Translations under genes and position numbers: made by a program
The notes under the pieces: generated by a model
The model's input: the letters and a program-made list of their open reading frames with translations, nothing else
What the model was told of the DNA's origin: nothing
Database searches by the model: none
Assembly (NCBI RefSeq): GCF_003463065.1
Contig: NZ_QSCM01000001.1
Coordinates: 372,001 to 436,000 of the forward strand
Origin: Blautia sp. OF03-15BH
GTDB taxonomy: Bacteria > Bacillota > Clostridia > Lachnospirales > Lachnospiraceae
Direction: 5' to 3'
Length of the DNA: 64,000 bases
Shown: one piece after another, positions 17,663-25,940 of the stretch
Layout of the letters: each line of letters opens with the position of its first letter
Numbering within the stretch: position 1 is the first letter of the stretch

Positions 17663-18747
17663 CTCGCCGGAAGCGGAAAGCCGCAGAAAAAACAGCGTGA
17701 CAATGAAAAACTGGTAAATACCATCATGAGCACCTCACTCACCAGAGCCATTGCTTACCGAATGGTTGCTGGCTTTGCCAAGGACGAACTCTTAAGCGGC
17801 GTCACCACGATCCGTACCGTGGGCGGTCTGGGAGATTTTGATACCCGCCTTCGCGATGAAATCAAAGCCGGATCCAAAATTGGGCCCCGCATCCTCGCCT
17901 CCAATCAGGGAATCTCTGTGCCCGGCGGCCATATGGCCGGTTCCGTGGCAGTGGCCGCATCATCCATTCCAGATGCCCTCAGCCAGCTCAAAAAATCCAA
18001 GCAGGAAAAGGTGGATCTCATCAAGCTTATGATCACCGGCGGTGTCCTGGATGCCAAGGAAAAAGGCGTGCCCGGCGAGCTGAAAATGCCGCCCGAAATG
18101 GTTCGGGCTGTCTGTGAAAAAGCCCATGCCGACGGTTATCTTGTCGCCGCCCATGTGGAATCTCCGGAAGGTGTCCGTGTCGCCCTGGAAAATGGCGTGG
18201 ATTCCATCGAACACGGGGCAAAGCTCACCGACGAGATGATAAATCTCTTTAAAGAGCGGGGCGCTTTCCTCTGTACCACGATCTCCCCGGCCCTGCCCTA
18301 TGCCTTATTTGACCGCTCCATCACCAACGCCACCGAGGTGGAACAGTATAATGGAAACGTTGTTTTCGAGGGAATCATCGCCTGCGCCAAAGCAGCTCTC
18401 GCAAACGATATTCCCGTCGTTCTCGGCAATGATGTGGGCTGCCCCTGGATTACTCAGTACGATTTCTGGCGCGAACTTTACTATTTCCACAAATATGTAG
18501 GTGTCTCCAATTCATTCGCCCTCTACACTGCTACCAAACGGAGCGCTGAGCTGGCCGGCATCGGCTCCCTCACCGGTTCCATAGAAAAGGCAAAGCCGCA
18601 GACCTGATCGTCACCACTCAGAATCCGCTGAAAGACCTGAAAGCACTCCGAAACCTGGAGATGGTCATGGCTGGCGGCCGCCTCATCGAACAGCCTAAGA
18701 TCAAAAAGAGAAAGCAGGTCGAGGCAGAGCTGGACAAATTCCTCTGA
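17573..18747 (+). pseudogene. Amidohydrolase (imidazolonepropionase-like), truncated and frameshifted
   Basis: Remnant of a cytosolic metal-dependent amidohydrolase. The reading begins at PDTADLSGYTKIDLKGHYIL, directly before the metal site PGLINMHVHLAG, so roughly 55-60 N-terminal residues are lost at the junction with the kinase. LIKLMITGG, YLVAAHVESPEGV and IPVVLGNDVG remain. Near 18590 the frame breaks: GAAAAGGC has lost one A, and the true tail continues in the next frame as GKAADLIVTTQNPLKDLKAL to a stop at 18745-18747. The DNA is visibly richer in G+C than the kinase genes beside it, suggesting a different origin. Confidence 0.85.
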
Positions 18748-18750
18748 TCT

Positions 18751-18939
18751 TTACATCTCGCGATTCATAATGGGAGAAATGACAGGCTTCCCTTCTCTGT
18801 CCAGCAAGGGTGTCATTCCTCCCGCATTGCCGCTTGTATGAAATACATAGTTTACGCCAGTCTCCCTGTCCACCCAGATTTCCGTTATTGTCAGGGTGCC
18901 CTGTGAATAAATTCTCTCAAATCTCTGCTCTTTTGCCAT
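18751..18939 (-). CDS. DUF6440 family small protein
   Basis: 62 aa protein of unknown role. Features typical of this small family are RFERIYSQG near the start, DRETGVNYVFHTSG (residues about 24-37) and GGMTPLLDREGKPVI (about 40-54). AAGGAGG lies a good distance before the ATG and just after the stop of the acetyltransferase gene upstream, so the two form an operon. It is probably cytosolic; no membrane segment or signal peptide is seen. Confidence 0.75.
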   Translation of the reverse strand: MAKEQRFERIYSQGTLTITEIWVDRETGVNYVFHTSGNAGGMTPLLDREGKPVISPIMNREM

Positions 18940-18955
18940 TTTCTTTTCCTCCTTT

Positions 18956-19357
18956 TTAACACTTCATAAATCCGCGACAGCCAATTTTCGCAAACTCTGA
19001 AAAGCCCAGCGATTCATAAAACGCCGCTTTTTCCGGGCTCTGGTCTGTCGTCAGCTCGATTTGGCGAACAGTCGGATAACGCTCAAGAACAGCCTTCACC
19101 AGAGCCGTCCCGATGCCTTTTCGCTGTTTTTCAGGAAACACCAGCAGATCCTGAATAAAAACGACCGTAACCCCATCGCCAACGACCCGAATAATTCCAA
19201 GCAGCTCTTCCCCCTCATACGCTGCCAGCACCAATAACGAATTTTGAAATCCCAGCTTCAATGCCTGCGGTTCATCCGTATACGCCGTCCAGCCGACACT
19301 CGAATAAAGCTTCAGGATCTCCTTTTCGTTGTATGTGGAATAGTTTCTGATTTCCAT
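18956..19357 (-). CDS. GNAT family N-acetyltransferase
   Basis: 133 aa acetyl-CoA-dependent acetyltransferase. The core is visible: ELLGIIRVVGDGVTVVFIQD (beta 3-4), then the acetyl-CoA loop LVFPEKQRKGIGTALVKAVL (residues about 73-92) and the C-terminal AAFYESLGFSEF. The length is normal for a single-domain GNAT. It is cotranscribed with the DUF6440 gene downstream. The substrate is unknown. Confidence 0.88.
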   Translation of the reverse strand: MEIRNYSTYNEKEILKLYSSVGWTAYTDEPQALKLGFQNSLLVLAAYEGEELLGIIRVVGDGVTVVFIQDLLVFPEKQRKGIGTALVKAVLERYPTVRQIELTTDQSPEKAAFYESLGFSEFAKIGCRGFMKC

Positions 19358-19390
19358 TTTGCCTCCATTTAAGAGAATTTGGTCTTTTCT

Positions 19391-19675
19391 CTATGCGATC
19401 ATGTGATTGATACCTTTCATCTCATAGATTGTAAATGGATCAATATCTATACAATCTGTCTCATCCCAGTTACCTGAAATGTCCCAAGCCAGAGTTCCAT
19501 TCATAACGGTACAAGCATCTTTAAACTTCTCTATCTTCCTCAACGGTTCAAAGAGCGCTGTCTTTAAATCTTCCGTGACATCATAGTCAACTACTTTCCC
19601 ATCATCAAAGAAAACCTGCACATGAAAATTATCCAATGGTATTACTTGTACAACTGTAGGAAAATATTCATTCAT
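19391..19675 (-). CDS. DUF2442 domain-containing protein
   Basis: 94 aa cytosolic protein. The fold signature is a short beta-rich domain: VVQVIPLDNFHVQVFFDDGK (residues about 8-27), then a hinge with LFEPLRKIEKFKDACTVMNG and the closing ISGNWDETDCIDIDPFTIYE. It lies 19 bp downstream of a DUF4160 gene. This pair recurs in bacteria and has been suggested to be a toxin-antitoxin-like unit; that role is not shown by the sequence. Confidence 0.8.
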   Translation of the reverse strand: MNEYFPTVVQVIPLDNFHVQVFFDDGKVVDYDVTEDLKTALFEPLRKIEKFKDACTVMNGTLAWDISGNWDETDCIDIDPFTIYEMKGINHMIA

Positions 19676-19694
19676 ATATCTTCACCTCCAAGTA

Positions 19695-19955
19695 TTAGAT
19701 AAGTGGATTTATTCTATTTAACGGCTTCATATCTTTTGCCAATTCCCAATTCTGCATCAATTCATCCTGATGAATCGTACACCATGCCAATATTAATCTT
19801 AACTGTTTATTTGGTAAAGAACCTTTTATTACCTGTATATTATTGATATCCACCAATGCTTTGTGTCCATTGTACTCTGCATGAAAATGTGGCGGCATGT
19901 GGTCTTTGTAATACATTGTCACTCTAATTCCATAAAATAATGATATTTCTGGCAT
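19695..19955 (-). CDS. DUF4160 domain-containing protein
   Basis: 86 aa. The family hallmark is plain: PEISLFYGIRVTMYYKDH, then the histidine-rich PPHFHAEYNGHKA (residues about 21-33), and LPNKQLRLILAWCTIHQDEL. It is first of a two-gene unit with DUF2442. Its G+C is lower than that of neighbouring genes, consistent with a mobile accessory module. Enzymatic activity is unknown. Confidence 0.82.
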   Translation of the reverse strand: MPEISLFYGIRVTMYYKDHMPPHFHAEYNGHKALVDINNIQVIKGSLPNKQLRLILAWCTIHQDELMQNWELAKDMKPLNRINPLI

Positions 19956-20006
19956 ATTTATTATCTCCTTTTGTAGCTACGAACACTTATGTTTTATTTG
20001 ATGCAC

Positions 20007-20459
20007 TCATTTTAAATCTTTTCTCAAAATCGGCGCCTCACTCAGTTCTACCTCTGTAAAGCTGTGATAAAACTTATCTGCATTGGCATTTGTGGCTCTG
20101 ATGAGGTAATATTGGTCGATGCCATTTTTTCTGCAGTCCTTTTCCATTTCTTTAAATAAACTTTGAGCGATGCCTCTGCGCCTATACTCCGGCAAAACAT
20201 AAACCCAGTCAACATAAGCCATATGATAGCCATCCTGCATACAGCCATAAAAATGATATTCTATGCGCCCAAGAACTTTATCCTTTTCCATTGCCAAAAC
20301 AGAGGTTGTTTTTCTGAAAAAGGGATCCTTAATTCTTTCTCTCAGACCCTCTTTATCAATCTTGTCTACATGCATCTGCTCCGGCTCAACAGCCAGTGCA
20401 TGTTCCAAATATTCTATGTATTTTTCTATATTACTTTCATCCAGTTTAACAAAAATCAT
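20007..20459 (-). CDS. GNAT family N-acetyltransferase
   Basis: 150 aa. A central AYVDWVYVLPEYRRRGIAQS (residues about 80-99) contains the acetyl-CoA-binding R-R-x-G-I-A loop, preceded by KVLGRIEYHFYG and followed by DQYYLIRATNANADKFYHSF. It begins 4 bp after the MazG-like gene ends (20464), so the two are cotranscribed. It is not close to the other acetyltransferase at 18956 and is probably an unrelated paralogue. Confidence 0.88.
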   Translation of the reverse strand: MIFVKLDESNIEKYIEYLEHALAVEPEQMHVDKIDKEGLRERIKDPFFRKTTSVLAMEKDKVLGRIEYHFYGCMQDGYHMAYVDWVYVLPEYRRRGIAQSLFKEMEKDCRKNGIDQYYLIRATNANADKFYHSFTEVELSEAPILRKDLK

Positions 20460-20463
20460 ATGC

Positions 20464-20790
20464 TCACCACCGCCCCATATTCTTATGAAATTTCTCCGTA
20501 TAAGCTGCCTTCAGTTCTTCCGCTGTGATTCCATAGCACAGCAAAACATCATTATAATACATGAGCACATCTGCCAGTTCCTCCACCAGATGGCTTCTCT
20601 CTGCACTTTCTTCACAGGCCTTATGATCGCCATTCTTTTTTATAACATCGATCACTTCTCCGATTTCTCCCACCATCCAGAGCAATTTATTCTTTCCAAT
20701 CTCCGGTGAAATACCTTCCCACTTATCCTTATATTTTTCCTGTAAGGCTTTCTGCATCTCAAGCATTTCATTGATTCCAAAATCATTCAT
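20464..20790 (-). CDS. MazG-like nucleotide pyrophosphohydrolase
   Basis: 108 aa, all-alpha MazG/dUTPase-like fold. Metal-binding acidic motifs are seen in two helices: MVGEIGEVIDVIKKNG (residues about 39-54) and HLVEELADVLMYYNDVLLCYG (about 67-87), matching the ExxE...ExxD arrangement. It would hydrolyse a (d)NTP to the monophosphate, a nucleotide-pool cleaning role. It is followed at once by an acetyltransferase gene. Confidence 0.82.
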   Translation of the reverse strand: MNDFGINEMLEMQKALQEKYKDKWEGISPEIGKNKLLWMVGEIGEVIDVIKKNGDHKACEESAERSHLVEELADVLMYYNDVLLCYGITAEELKAAYTEKFHKNMGRW

Positions 20791-20855
20791 GTTAGCTCTC
20801 CTTCATCTGTTTTTTCTATGAAATGATGCTCCGACTCATTCCAATATTTTTCTGT

Positions 20856-21797
20856 TCATACTCCTAACTCCAACACCATCTGCCCATCAATCCAGCTTTC
20901 CTGCTTTGCTTCGTGAATGATATCTTCCGGCCTGCTTTGGCCCAGCAGAAAAGGAGACCTAGGATCGTGTCTTTTCATATTTTCTTTTACCAGTTCTGCA
21001 TTGGCGTTTGCATAGCAATACCTGCACAGATGACCACAGGTATCATAAGCTCCGATATCAACACCGAGAAAGCAGGCGCATTGCCCATTTCTCTGATTTT
21101 CCTTTCTTTTTGGCACGTCCAGATGCGTGTGAAGAACCGTCTCAAATGTTTTCACCGTCATACAGCCTGAACAATCCGCTCCGTAAGGCGCCAGCTCTGT
21201 CCCTTCCGCGCAGGGCCGGATCGTCATTCCATACCCTTTGGCAATCTCGATAAATGCTTTTCCAATTATCAGTCTGTCATTTTTTGAAACGGTCCTGGCC
21301 TCTGGAAAATTCCGCGCAACCTTCTGATAAATATCAATAAAACTGATCACACAGGTTTTTGTATAACCAGAAAGACAGGCCGCCATTTTTTCAAATTCAG
21401 AAATATGCCATTCCACCGTATGCTCTCTGTCCAGCAGAATCGGATCATATCTCCAGCCTACACTGTCAATTCCTGCCAGCTTCGACAACTTTTTGAAATC
21501 TTCCATTACGATTTTCTTATCCGGCACATTCGGTTCTATCTCTTTGCCGTAAGGTGTGATCGTCACAAACCAATACTGCCCATAGGGCTTCAGCACATCC
21601 ATGTGAGAAAGCATAGGTCTGGGATTCTTTGTGCAAAACGCGATCAGATCCACAACATCCGGCGATAACCGATATCTTGTCACCTGCTGCTGATTATAGG
21701 GATTCCGCACAAGCACATAGCCTTCTCTGAGCCGATTAAGAAACCACTCGGAATAAAATGCCGGGATATCTGTTCTCATTCCTGTCTGGATAATCAT
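20856..21797 (-). CDS. DUF1848 family protein
   Basis: 313 aa cytosolic protein of unknown function. The N-terminus IIQTGMRTDIPAFYSEWFLN and RLSPDVVDLIAFCTKNPRPM are typical of the family. Near residue 250, CACFLGVDIGAYDTCGHLCR followed by YCYANAN gives a C-x-C-x(11)-C-x3-C-x2-C cluster able to hold an iron-sulphur centre. The cluster resembles a radical-SAM binding loop but is C-terminal. It is a single gene; AraC lies further along in the same direction. Confidence 0.78.
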   Translation of the reverse strand: MIIQTGMRTDIPAFYSEWFLNRLREGYVLVRNPYNQQQVTRYRLSPDVVDLIAFCTKNPRPMLSHMDVLKPYGQYWFVTITPYGKEIEPNVPDKKIVMEDFKKLSKLAGIDSVGWRYDPILLDREHTVEWHISEFEKMAACLSGYTKTCVISFIDIYQKVARNFPEARTVSKNDRLIIGKAFIEIAKGYGMTIRPCAEGTELAPYGADCSGCMTVKTFETVLHTHLDVPKRKENQRNGQCACFLGVDIGAYDTCGHLCRYCYANANAELVKENMKRHDPRSPFLLGQSRPEDIIHEAKQESWIDGQMVLELGV

Positions 21798-21892
21798 TTA
21801 TTTCTCTCCTGTTTTATAAATCGTATCCACCAGCTTTCCCCTTCATCTTAACACAAAAACAGCGGTACTGCATAGATATTTCCTCTACGCAA

Positions 21893-22744
21893 TCAACCTT
21901 CCCTTCTCCGGCACCTCCGAAACTCCAGCGGCGTGACGCCATAAGTTTCCGCAAATACTCCGGCAAATTTTCCCTGATTCTCATAGCCTACCTGATTCGC
22001 GATCTCGATTACCTTAAGTCCGGTGTTCTCAAGAAGCTCCGCTGCCTTTTCCATCCGCTTTTTCCGGAAGTAAGAAAGATAGCTATCTCCCAAAATTCCC
22101 CTGACATACCATTTGAAACTGCTCTTGCTGATTCCAAAACGCTCCGCCATCTCTTTTGCCGTAATCCGCCTGGAAAGATCCGCAAGAATCAGAGACTCCG
22201 CCTCATTGACAATGGCGATCTGCGAGCGGGTAAAACAGGTATCCAGCTCGCTTTCCTTAGGCATATCCTTTATTTCATGCAAAAGCCGAAGGGTAAGATA
22301 CCTGAGTTCTCCAGGCTCCAGCGCTTCCTTTTTCTCCCAGATCTTTTTCACCACCGTATGGACCGAATCGCTCATCCGATGCAGATAAACTCCATCGTTT
22401 CCGCGGAATTTTTCCGCAAGTCCCGCCGGACAGATTCCCAGAGCCGGCAAAAAATCTGTCTCCTCCTCTGCTCTGTTAAGACCCACATAGATCTGGATTC
22501 CCTCATACAGTCTGCCCGGATAATAAAAATCCTTCGTGGGCCAGATGGTACTGGCGCAGAGCTGTCCTTCCTTGACAATCGCGTATCTGTTCTGTGCGAG
22601 GGACACATCGCATCTTCCCTGGATGCAGAAATTCAGGATCAGCATTTGCCCGGAAAACTGACTGCTGTCTCCCTTCGTCCAGCTGTTCGTATGGATCTCA
22701 TCGAAGCAAATTCTTAAGCCCGGTGCAAGCAGGTAACTGTCCAC
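21893..22744 (-). CDS. AraC family transcriptional regulator
   Basis: 283 aa. The C-terminal 100 residues form the two-helix-turn-helix AraC domain (ITAKEMAERFGISKSSFKWY; then VIEIANQVGYENQGKFAGVF and TYGVTPLEFR). The N-terminal 170 residues are a probable effector domain (LILNFCIQGRCDVSLAQNRY). The GTG start at 22744 has GAGG before it, but the frame is open upstream and the G+C-rich fragment begins within about 30 bp, so a few native N-terminal residues may be lost at a junction. No target operon is evident. Confidence 0.85.
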   Translation of the reverse strand: MDSYLLAPGLRICFDEIHTNSWTKGDSSQFSGQMLILNFCIQGRCDVSLAQNRYAIVKEGQLCASTIWPTKDFYYPGRLYEGIQIYVGLNRAEEETDFLPALGICPAGLAEKFRGNDGVYLHRMSDSVHTVVKKIWEKKEALEPGELRYLTLRLLHEIKDMPKESELDTCFTRSQIAIVNEAESLILADLSRRITAKEMAERFGISKSSFKWYVRGILGDSYLSYFRKKRMEKAAELLENTGLKVIEIANQVGYENQGKFAGVFAETYGVTPLEFRRCRRREG

Positions 22745-22765
22745 CCGTCCCTCGTTTTCTATCTC

Positions 22766-22996
22766 ATGCAGACAACAGGAAAGACGGCAAACACCAGTTT
22801 TACCGCCTTTGATAAAAAAGCACTCTCCCCGGTAAAAGGAAAATTCATGGCCTTTGGTATCATCCTCGTCATCTTCCTTTTATCCATGATCTTTGCAGGG
22901 GTGATTTCCGGCATCGCCTCAGCTATCCTCACGCCCCTGGCCGCCCTCCTGGTGTCATGTGTGGTGTACCATATCGGGCTGGTGATTTTCCCGTAA
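22766..22996 (+). pseudogene. C-terminal remnant of an integral membrane protein
   Basis: 76 codons opening with an arbitrary ATG. From FDKKALSPVKGKFMAFG on, it reads as two hydrophobic helices (IILVIFLLSMIFAGVISGIA and ILTPLAALLVSCVVYHIGLV), then a stop and a strong terminator. That looks like the tail of a larger transporter whose front is missing, fused to the 5' side of the AraC gene. I do not recognise the parent family. The codon use is G+C-rich like the genes at 23.3-27.3 kb and the amidohydrolase remnant. Confidence 0.45.
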
Positions 22997-23003
22997 AACT
23001 TGT

Positions 23004-23038
23004 TGTGGGATTTATCCTTTCAAAGGACAAATCCCACA
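23004..23038 (+). terminator. Intrinsic-type hairpin after the membrane-protein remnant
   Basis: TGTGGGATTT and AAATCCCACA pair (10 bp) around a loop that itself pairs as TCCTTTCAAAGGA, followed by TTCTCAAATTTT. It marks the end of the remnant's former transcript. Confidence 0.6.
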
Positions 23039-23040
23039 TT

Positions 23041-23285
23041 CTCAAATTTTGCACATATTACCTATATTACCTATTTACTTCTGCCTTTGTTATACCCTTA
23101 ATCAATTTCCTCAAATAATTCGTCAAAGTTGATCTTTATTTGAGGAAAATGAAATAATTGTAATTCGTCTTTGTTTTCTTCTGTAATTACCTGAATCCCC
23201 TTTTTAAGGTTTATAATTTCAAGGTTTATCATATTTTTTGCATTTTTTTTGCAAATTTTTCTATATTTTTACCTCATCAAATTTT
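23041..23285. other. A+T-rich gap with no recognised gene
   Basis: This 245-bp stretch is sharply A+T-rich between G+C-rich flanks. On the minus strand there is a 44-codon frame (23232 to 23098, opening MINLEIINLKKG) without a ribosome binding site; I do not think it is a gene. It may be the scar of an insertion or deletion. Confidence 0.35.
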
Positions 23286-23891
23286 TCACCTCAGCATCCC
23301 CGGCAAATCCACCTTCTTCTCCGTACCCAAAATCATATTCCGGAGGCCGGGGGCGTGCTGGCGGAGCATGATGAAGGTCATGAGGACTGTCAGGAAGCCG
23401 GACTCCGGGCCGTACTCCAGGAAGGCCGGGAGGATGAAGGCGGCGGGGATCAGGACCGCGCCTAAGGGGAGATAGCCGGTGAGTAGCACAGCCGTGAGAC
23501 CGATCAGGCAGGAAAAGAGGCCGCCCATGGGCCAGATGAGGATCAAGGCAGCTGCGTTGCAGGCCACGCCTTTTCCGCCGTGAAACCAGTGCCAGAAGGG
23601 ATAGTCGTGGCCCAGGATGCAGCCAAGGCCGGCGTAGGCTGCGGCGAGAGTCCCAAGCTTTGCTCCACAGACATAGCGGCAGAGCAGGCAGGCCAGGAGC
23701 GTTTTGCCCACATCGCCTGCCAGCACCCGGAAGGCGCAGCCCACGCCGCCCTGCTCTGCCAGATTTGCCATGCCCGGATTGCCTGTGCCGATCTCAAAGG
23801 CGCTTTTTCCGATTCGTTCCTGCGCCACCAGTTCCGCTGTCAGGAAGCTGCCGCAGAGATAGCCCGTTAATATACAGAAAATTCTTCCCAT
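23286..23891 (-). CDS. PlsY-like glycerol-3-phosphate acyltransferase
   Basis: 201 aa membrane enzyme family that moves an acyl group from acyl-phosphate to glycerol-3-phosphate in phospholipid synthesis. Two conserved motifs are visible: GKSAFEIGTGNPGMANL (residues about 28-44) and LGHDYPFWHWFHGGKGVA (about 89-106), with five to six helices. GAGGAG 6 nt before ATG 23891 sets the start; the longer frame adds a charged non-family leader. It is divergent from a MarR regulator across paired operators. Some motif residues differ from the commonest form (GTGNPGMAN for GSGNPGATN), so a specialised paralogue is possible. Confidence 0.85.
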   Translation of the reverse strand: MGRIFCILTGYLCGSFLTAELVAQERIGKSAFEIGTGNPGMANLAEQGGVGCAFRVLAGDVGKTLLACLLCRYVCGAKLGTLAAAYAGLGCILGHDYPFWHWFHGGKGVACNAAALILIWPMGGLFSCLIGLTAVLLTGYLPLGAVLIPAAFILPAFLEYGPESGFLTVLMTFIMLRQHAPGLRNMILGTEKKVDLPGMLR

Positions 23892-23983
23892 CTTTGTCTC
23901 CTCTTCTTCCAATTTATGCTTATTTCCGCTCTGCTTCATTCATGCAGAACATCTTCTTTCCCTATTATTTTTCCCGGTTAAGC

Positions 23984-24031
23984 GTTGACAATTCAACTTT
24001 TTTCCACTATGATTAACGTTGAAATTTCAAC
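23984..24031 (+). promoter_or_regulatory. marR promoter with two MarR-type operators
   Basis: TTGACA (23985-23990), a 17-bp spacer and TATGAT (24008-24013) form a strong promoter reading into marR. GTTGACAATTCAAC (23984-23997) covers the -35 box, and the perfect palindrome GTTGAAATTTCAAC (24018-24031) sits at the start of the transcript. Their centres are 34 bp apart. The arrangement fits autorepression and probable control of the divergent plsY-like gene. Confidence 0.75.
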
Positions 24032-24108
24032 AAAATCAATCTATCAAAGAAAATGCACGTTCCTTTGACAGATACCAAATATGAAAAATTACAAAGGATT
24101 CCCACATT

Positions 24109-24558
24109 ATGCTCGAACGATTCGAAGATCTCACCGCCGGTGTCACCCAGGTTTACAAGAACATTCAGCGGATCAAAAAACAACGGATGAACAGCCTGGG
24201 CCTTAAGGGCACTCAGGTCATGTGTATTTATTATCTCTCCATCCACCCGGGGGGAATGACTGCCGCTGACCTTTCCCGTATCACTGTGGAGGACAAGGCC
24301 AGCATTTCCCGGATTCTCGCAGAGCTGGAGGAGGAAGGCTACATCACTTATAAAACAGAGCCTGGCCGGAAATACCGGGCTCCCGCCCTTCTCACAGAAA
24401 AAGGCCGGGAAACAGCGGTGAAAATTCAGCAGCTGATTCTTCAGGCCACGGAAGCCGGAGGCCAGGGGCTCACTGACGAGGAGCGGGAAATTTTTTACCG
24501 GGCACTCTTCCAGATTGCAGACAATCTCTCCGCCCTCCTCACAAACCTGTCCAAGTGA
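24109..24558 (+). CDS. MarR family transcriptional regulator
   Basis: 149 aa winged-helix regulator. LKGTQVMCIYYLSIHPGGMT leads into the recognition helix TVEDKASISRILAELEEEGY (residues about 60-79) and the wing YKTEPGRKYRAPALLTEKGR. It stands between two TTGA-type palindromes at its promoter and the alcohol and aldehyde dehydrogenase genes downstream. It may sense a lipid or aldehyde and control both arms; MarR members such as FabT do control lipid genes, but no homology to FabT is claimed. Confidence 0.9.
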   Translation: MLERFEDLTAGVTQVYKNIQRIKKQRMNSLGLKGTQVMCIYYLSIHPGGMTAADLSRITVEDKASISRILAELEEEGYITYKTEPGRKYRAPALLTEKGRETAVKIQQLILQATEAGGQGLTDEEREIFYRALFQIADNLSALLTNLSK

Positions 24559-24728
24559 CGCCTGATGCGTGTAAAAACCTCATTGTCACTGGCAATACTT
24601 CAAAACATGGGCAGCCATATTCACGACTCTTTGCTGCTACACATTACCTTAATACAGCGTTTTCAAACCAGCCAGACCATTGACTTATCTGCTTCTCTTT
24701 GAAACGCTATCCTGGAAAGGATCCATCC

Positions 24729-25937
24729 ATGAACCCATTAAAGAAAATTTACTGCCGCACCTTCCAGACGACATTTAAGCTGGCTCTTCCTCTCCTTCCC
24801 TACCGCAATCCGAAAATTCTGGGAAGCGTGAAGGAGATCCCGGCTCTTCTGGAAAAGAAAAACTGCAATACCGTCCTTCTCATCACCGACGGCGGCATCC
24901 GAAAGCTCGGCCTCACAGAGCGCCTTGAAAAAGCTCTGGCCGATGCCGGAATCCCCAGCATCGTCTACGACAGAACTGTTGCCAATCCCACTACTGCCAA
25001 CGTCGAGGAGGCCCTGAATCTCTATCTTTCCAACAACTGCCAGGCCATCATCGGTTTCGGCGGAGGTTCCAGCATGGACTGCGCCAAGGCCGTCGGTGCC
25101 CGGGCCGCCTGCCCGAAAAAGAGTCTCGCCAAAATGGAAGGAATCCTCAAAGTCCGCCATAAGCTGCCCCTTCTCATCGCCGTTCCCACTACCGCAGGCA
25201 CCGGCAGCGAGACCACTCTGGCTGCCGTCATCACCGACGATAAAAGCCGACACAAATATCCCATCAACGACTTTTTCCTGATTCCGGACTACGCGGTGCT
25301 GGACCCGAAGGTGACACTTAGCCTGCCACCTTTCATCACCGCCACCACCGGAATGGATGCCCTGACCCACGCCGTGGAGGCCTATATCGGCAACTCCACC
25401 ACTCACGGCACCCGGGAAAATGCCCTCCAGGCCGTGAAACTTATCTTTGAAAATCTCGACACCGCCGTCGAAAAAGGCTTCGATATCAACGCCCGTCGAA
25501 ACATGCTCCGGGCCTCCTACTATGCAGGCTGTGCCTTCACCAAATCCTATGTGGGCTACGTCCACGCCGTCGCTCATTCTCTCGGCGGAGCTTATAACGT
25601 TCCCCACGGCCTTGCCAATGCCGTTCTTCTGCCCTTCGTGCTGGAAGCCTACGGCCCCGTCGTTTACCCGAAACTCCATGCCCTGTCCATCGCCGCCGGT
25701 CTCGCTGACAAAAACACCTCTGACGAGGAGGCCGCAAAAACTTTCATCGCTGCCATCCAGGCCATGAAAAAGCGCTACGGCATCGGCGATCACATCCCCG
25801 AAATCCGCGAAGAGGATATTCCGAAGCTGGCACGCTACGCCGACAAGGAAGGAAATCCCCTTTATCCCGTTCCTGTCCTCATGGACAGCAAGGAGCTGGA
25901 ACAATTCTATTATCTTCTGATGGAAAAGGAGGCCTGA
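24729..25937 (+). CDS. Iron-containing alcohol dehydrogenase
   Basis: 402 aa NAD(P)-dependent enzyme reducing an aldehyde or oxidising an alcohol. The nucleotide-binding GFGGGSSMDCAKAVGA (residues about 110-125), PTTAGTGSETT, and the metal ligands in GMDALTHAVEAYIG and YVHAVAHSLGGAYNVPHGLA are intact. AAGGAT lies 7 nt before ATG 24729; the TTG upstream is not needed. It ends 3 bp before the aldehyde dehydrogenase start, so the pair forms an operon after marR. Substrate unknown; a C4 or longer-chain alcohol is plausible. Confidence 0.9.
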   Translation: MNPLKKIYCRTFQTTFKLALPLLPYRNPKILGSVKEIPALLEKKNCNTVLLITDGGIRKLGLTERLEKALADAGIPSIVYDRTVANPTTANVEEALNLYLSNNCQAIIGFGGGSSMDCAKAVGARAACPKKSLAKMEGILKVRHKLPLLIAVPTTAGTGSETTLAAVITDDKSRHKYPINDFFLIPDYAVLDPKVTLSLPPFITATTGMDALTHAVEAYIGNSTTHGTRENALQAVKLIFENLDTAVEKGFDINARRNMLRASYYAGCAFTKSYVGYVHAVAHSLGGAYNVPHGLANAVLLPFVLEAYGPVVYPKLHALSIAAGLADKNTSDEEAAKTFIAAIQAMKKRYGIGDHIPEIREEDIPKLARYADKEGNPLYPVPVLMDSKELEQFYYLLMEKEA

Positions 25938-25940
25938 CCT

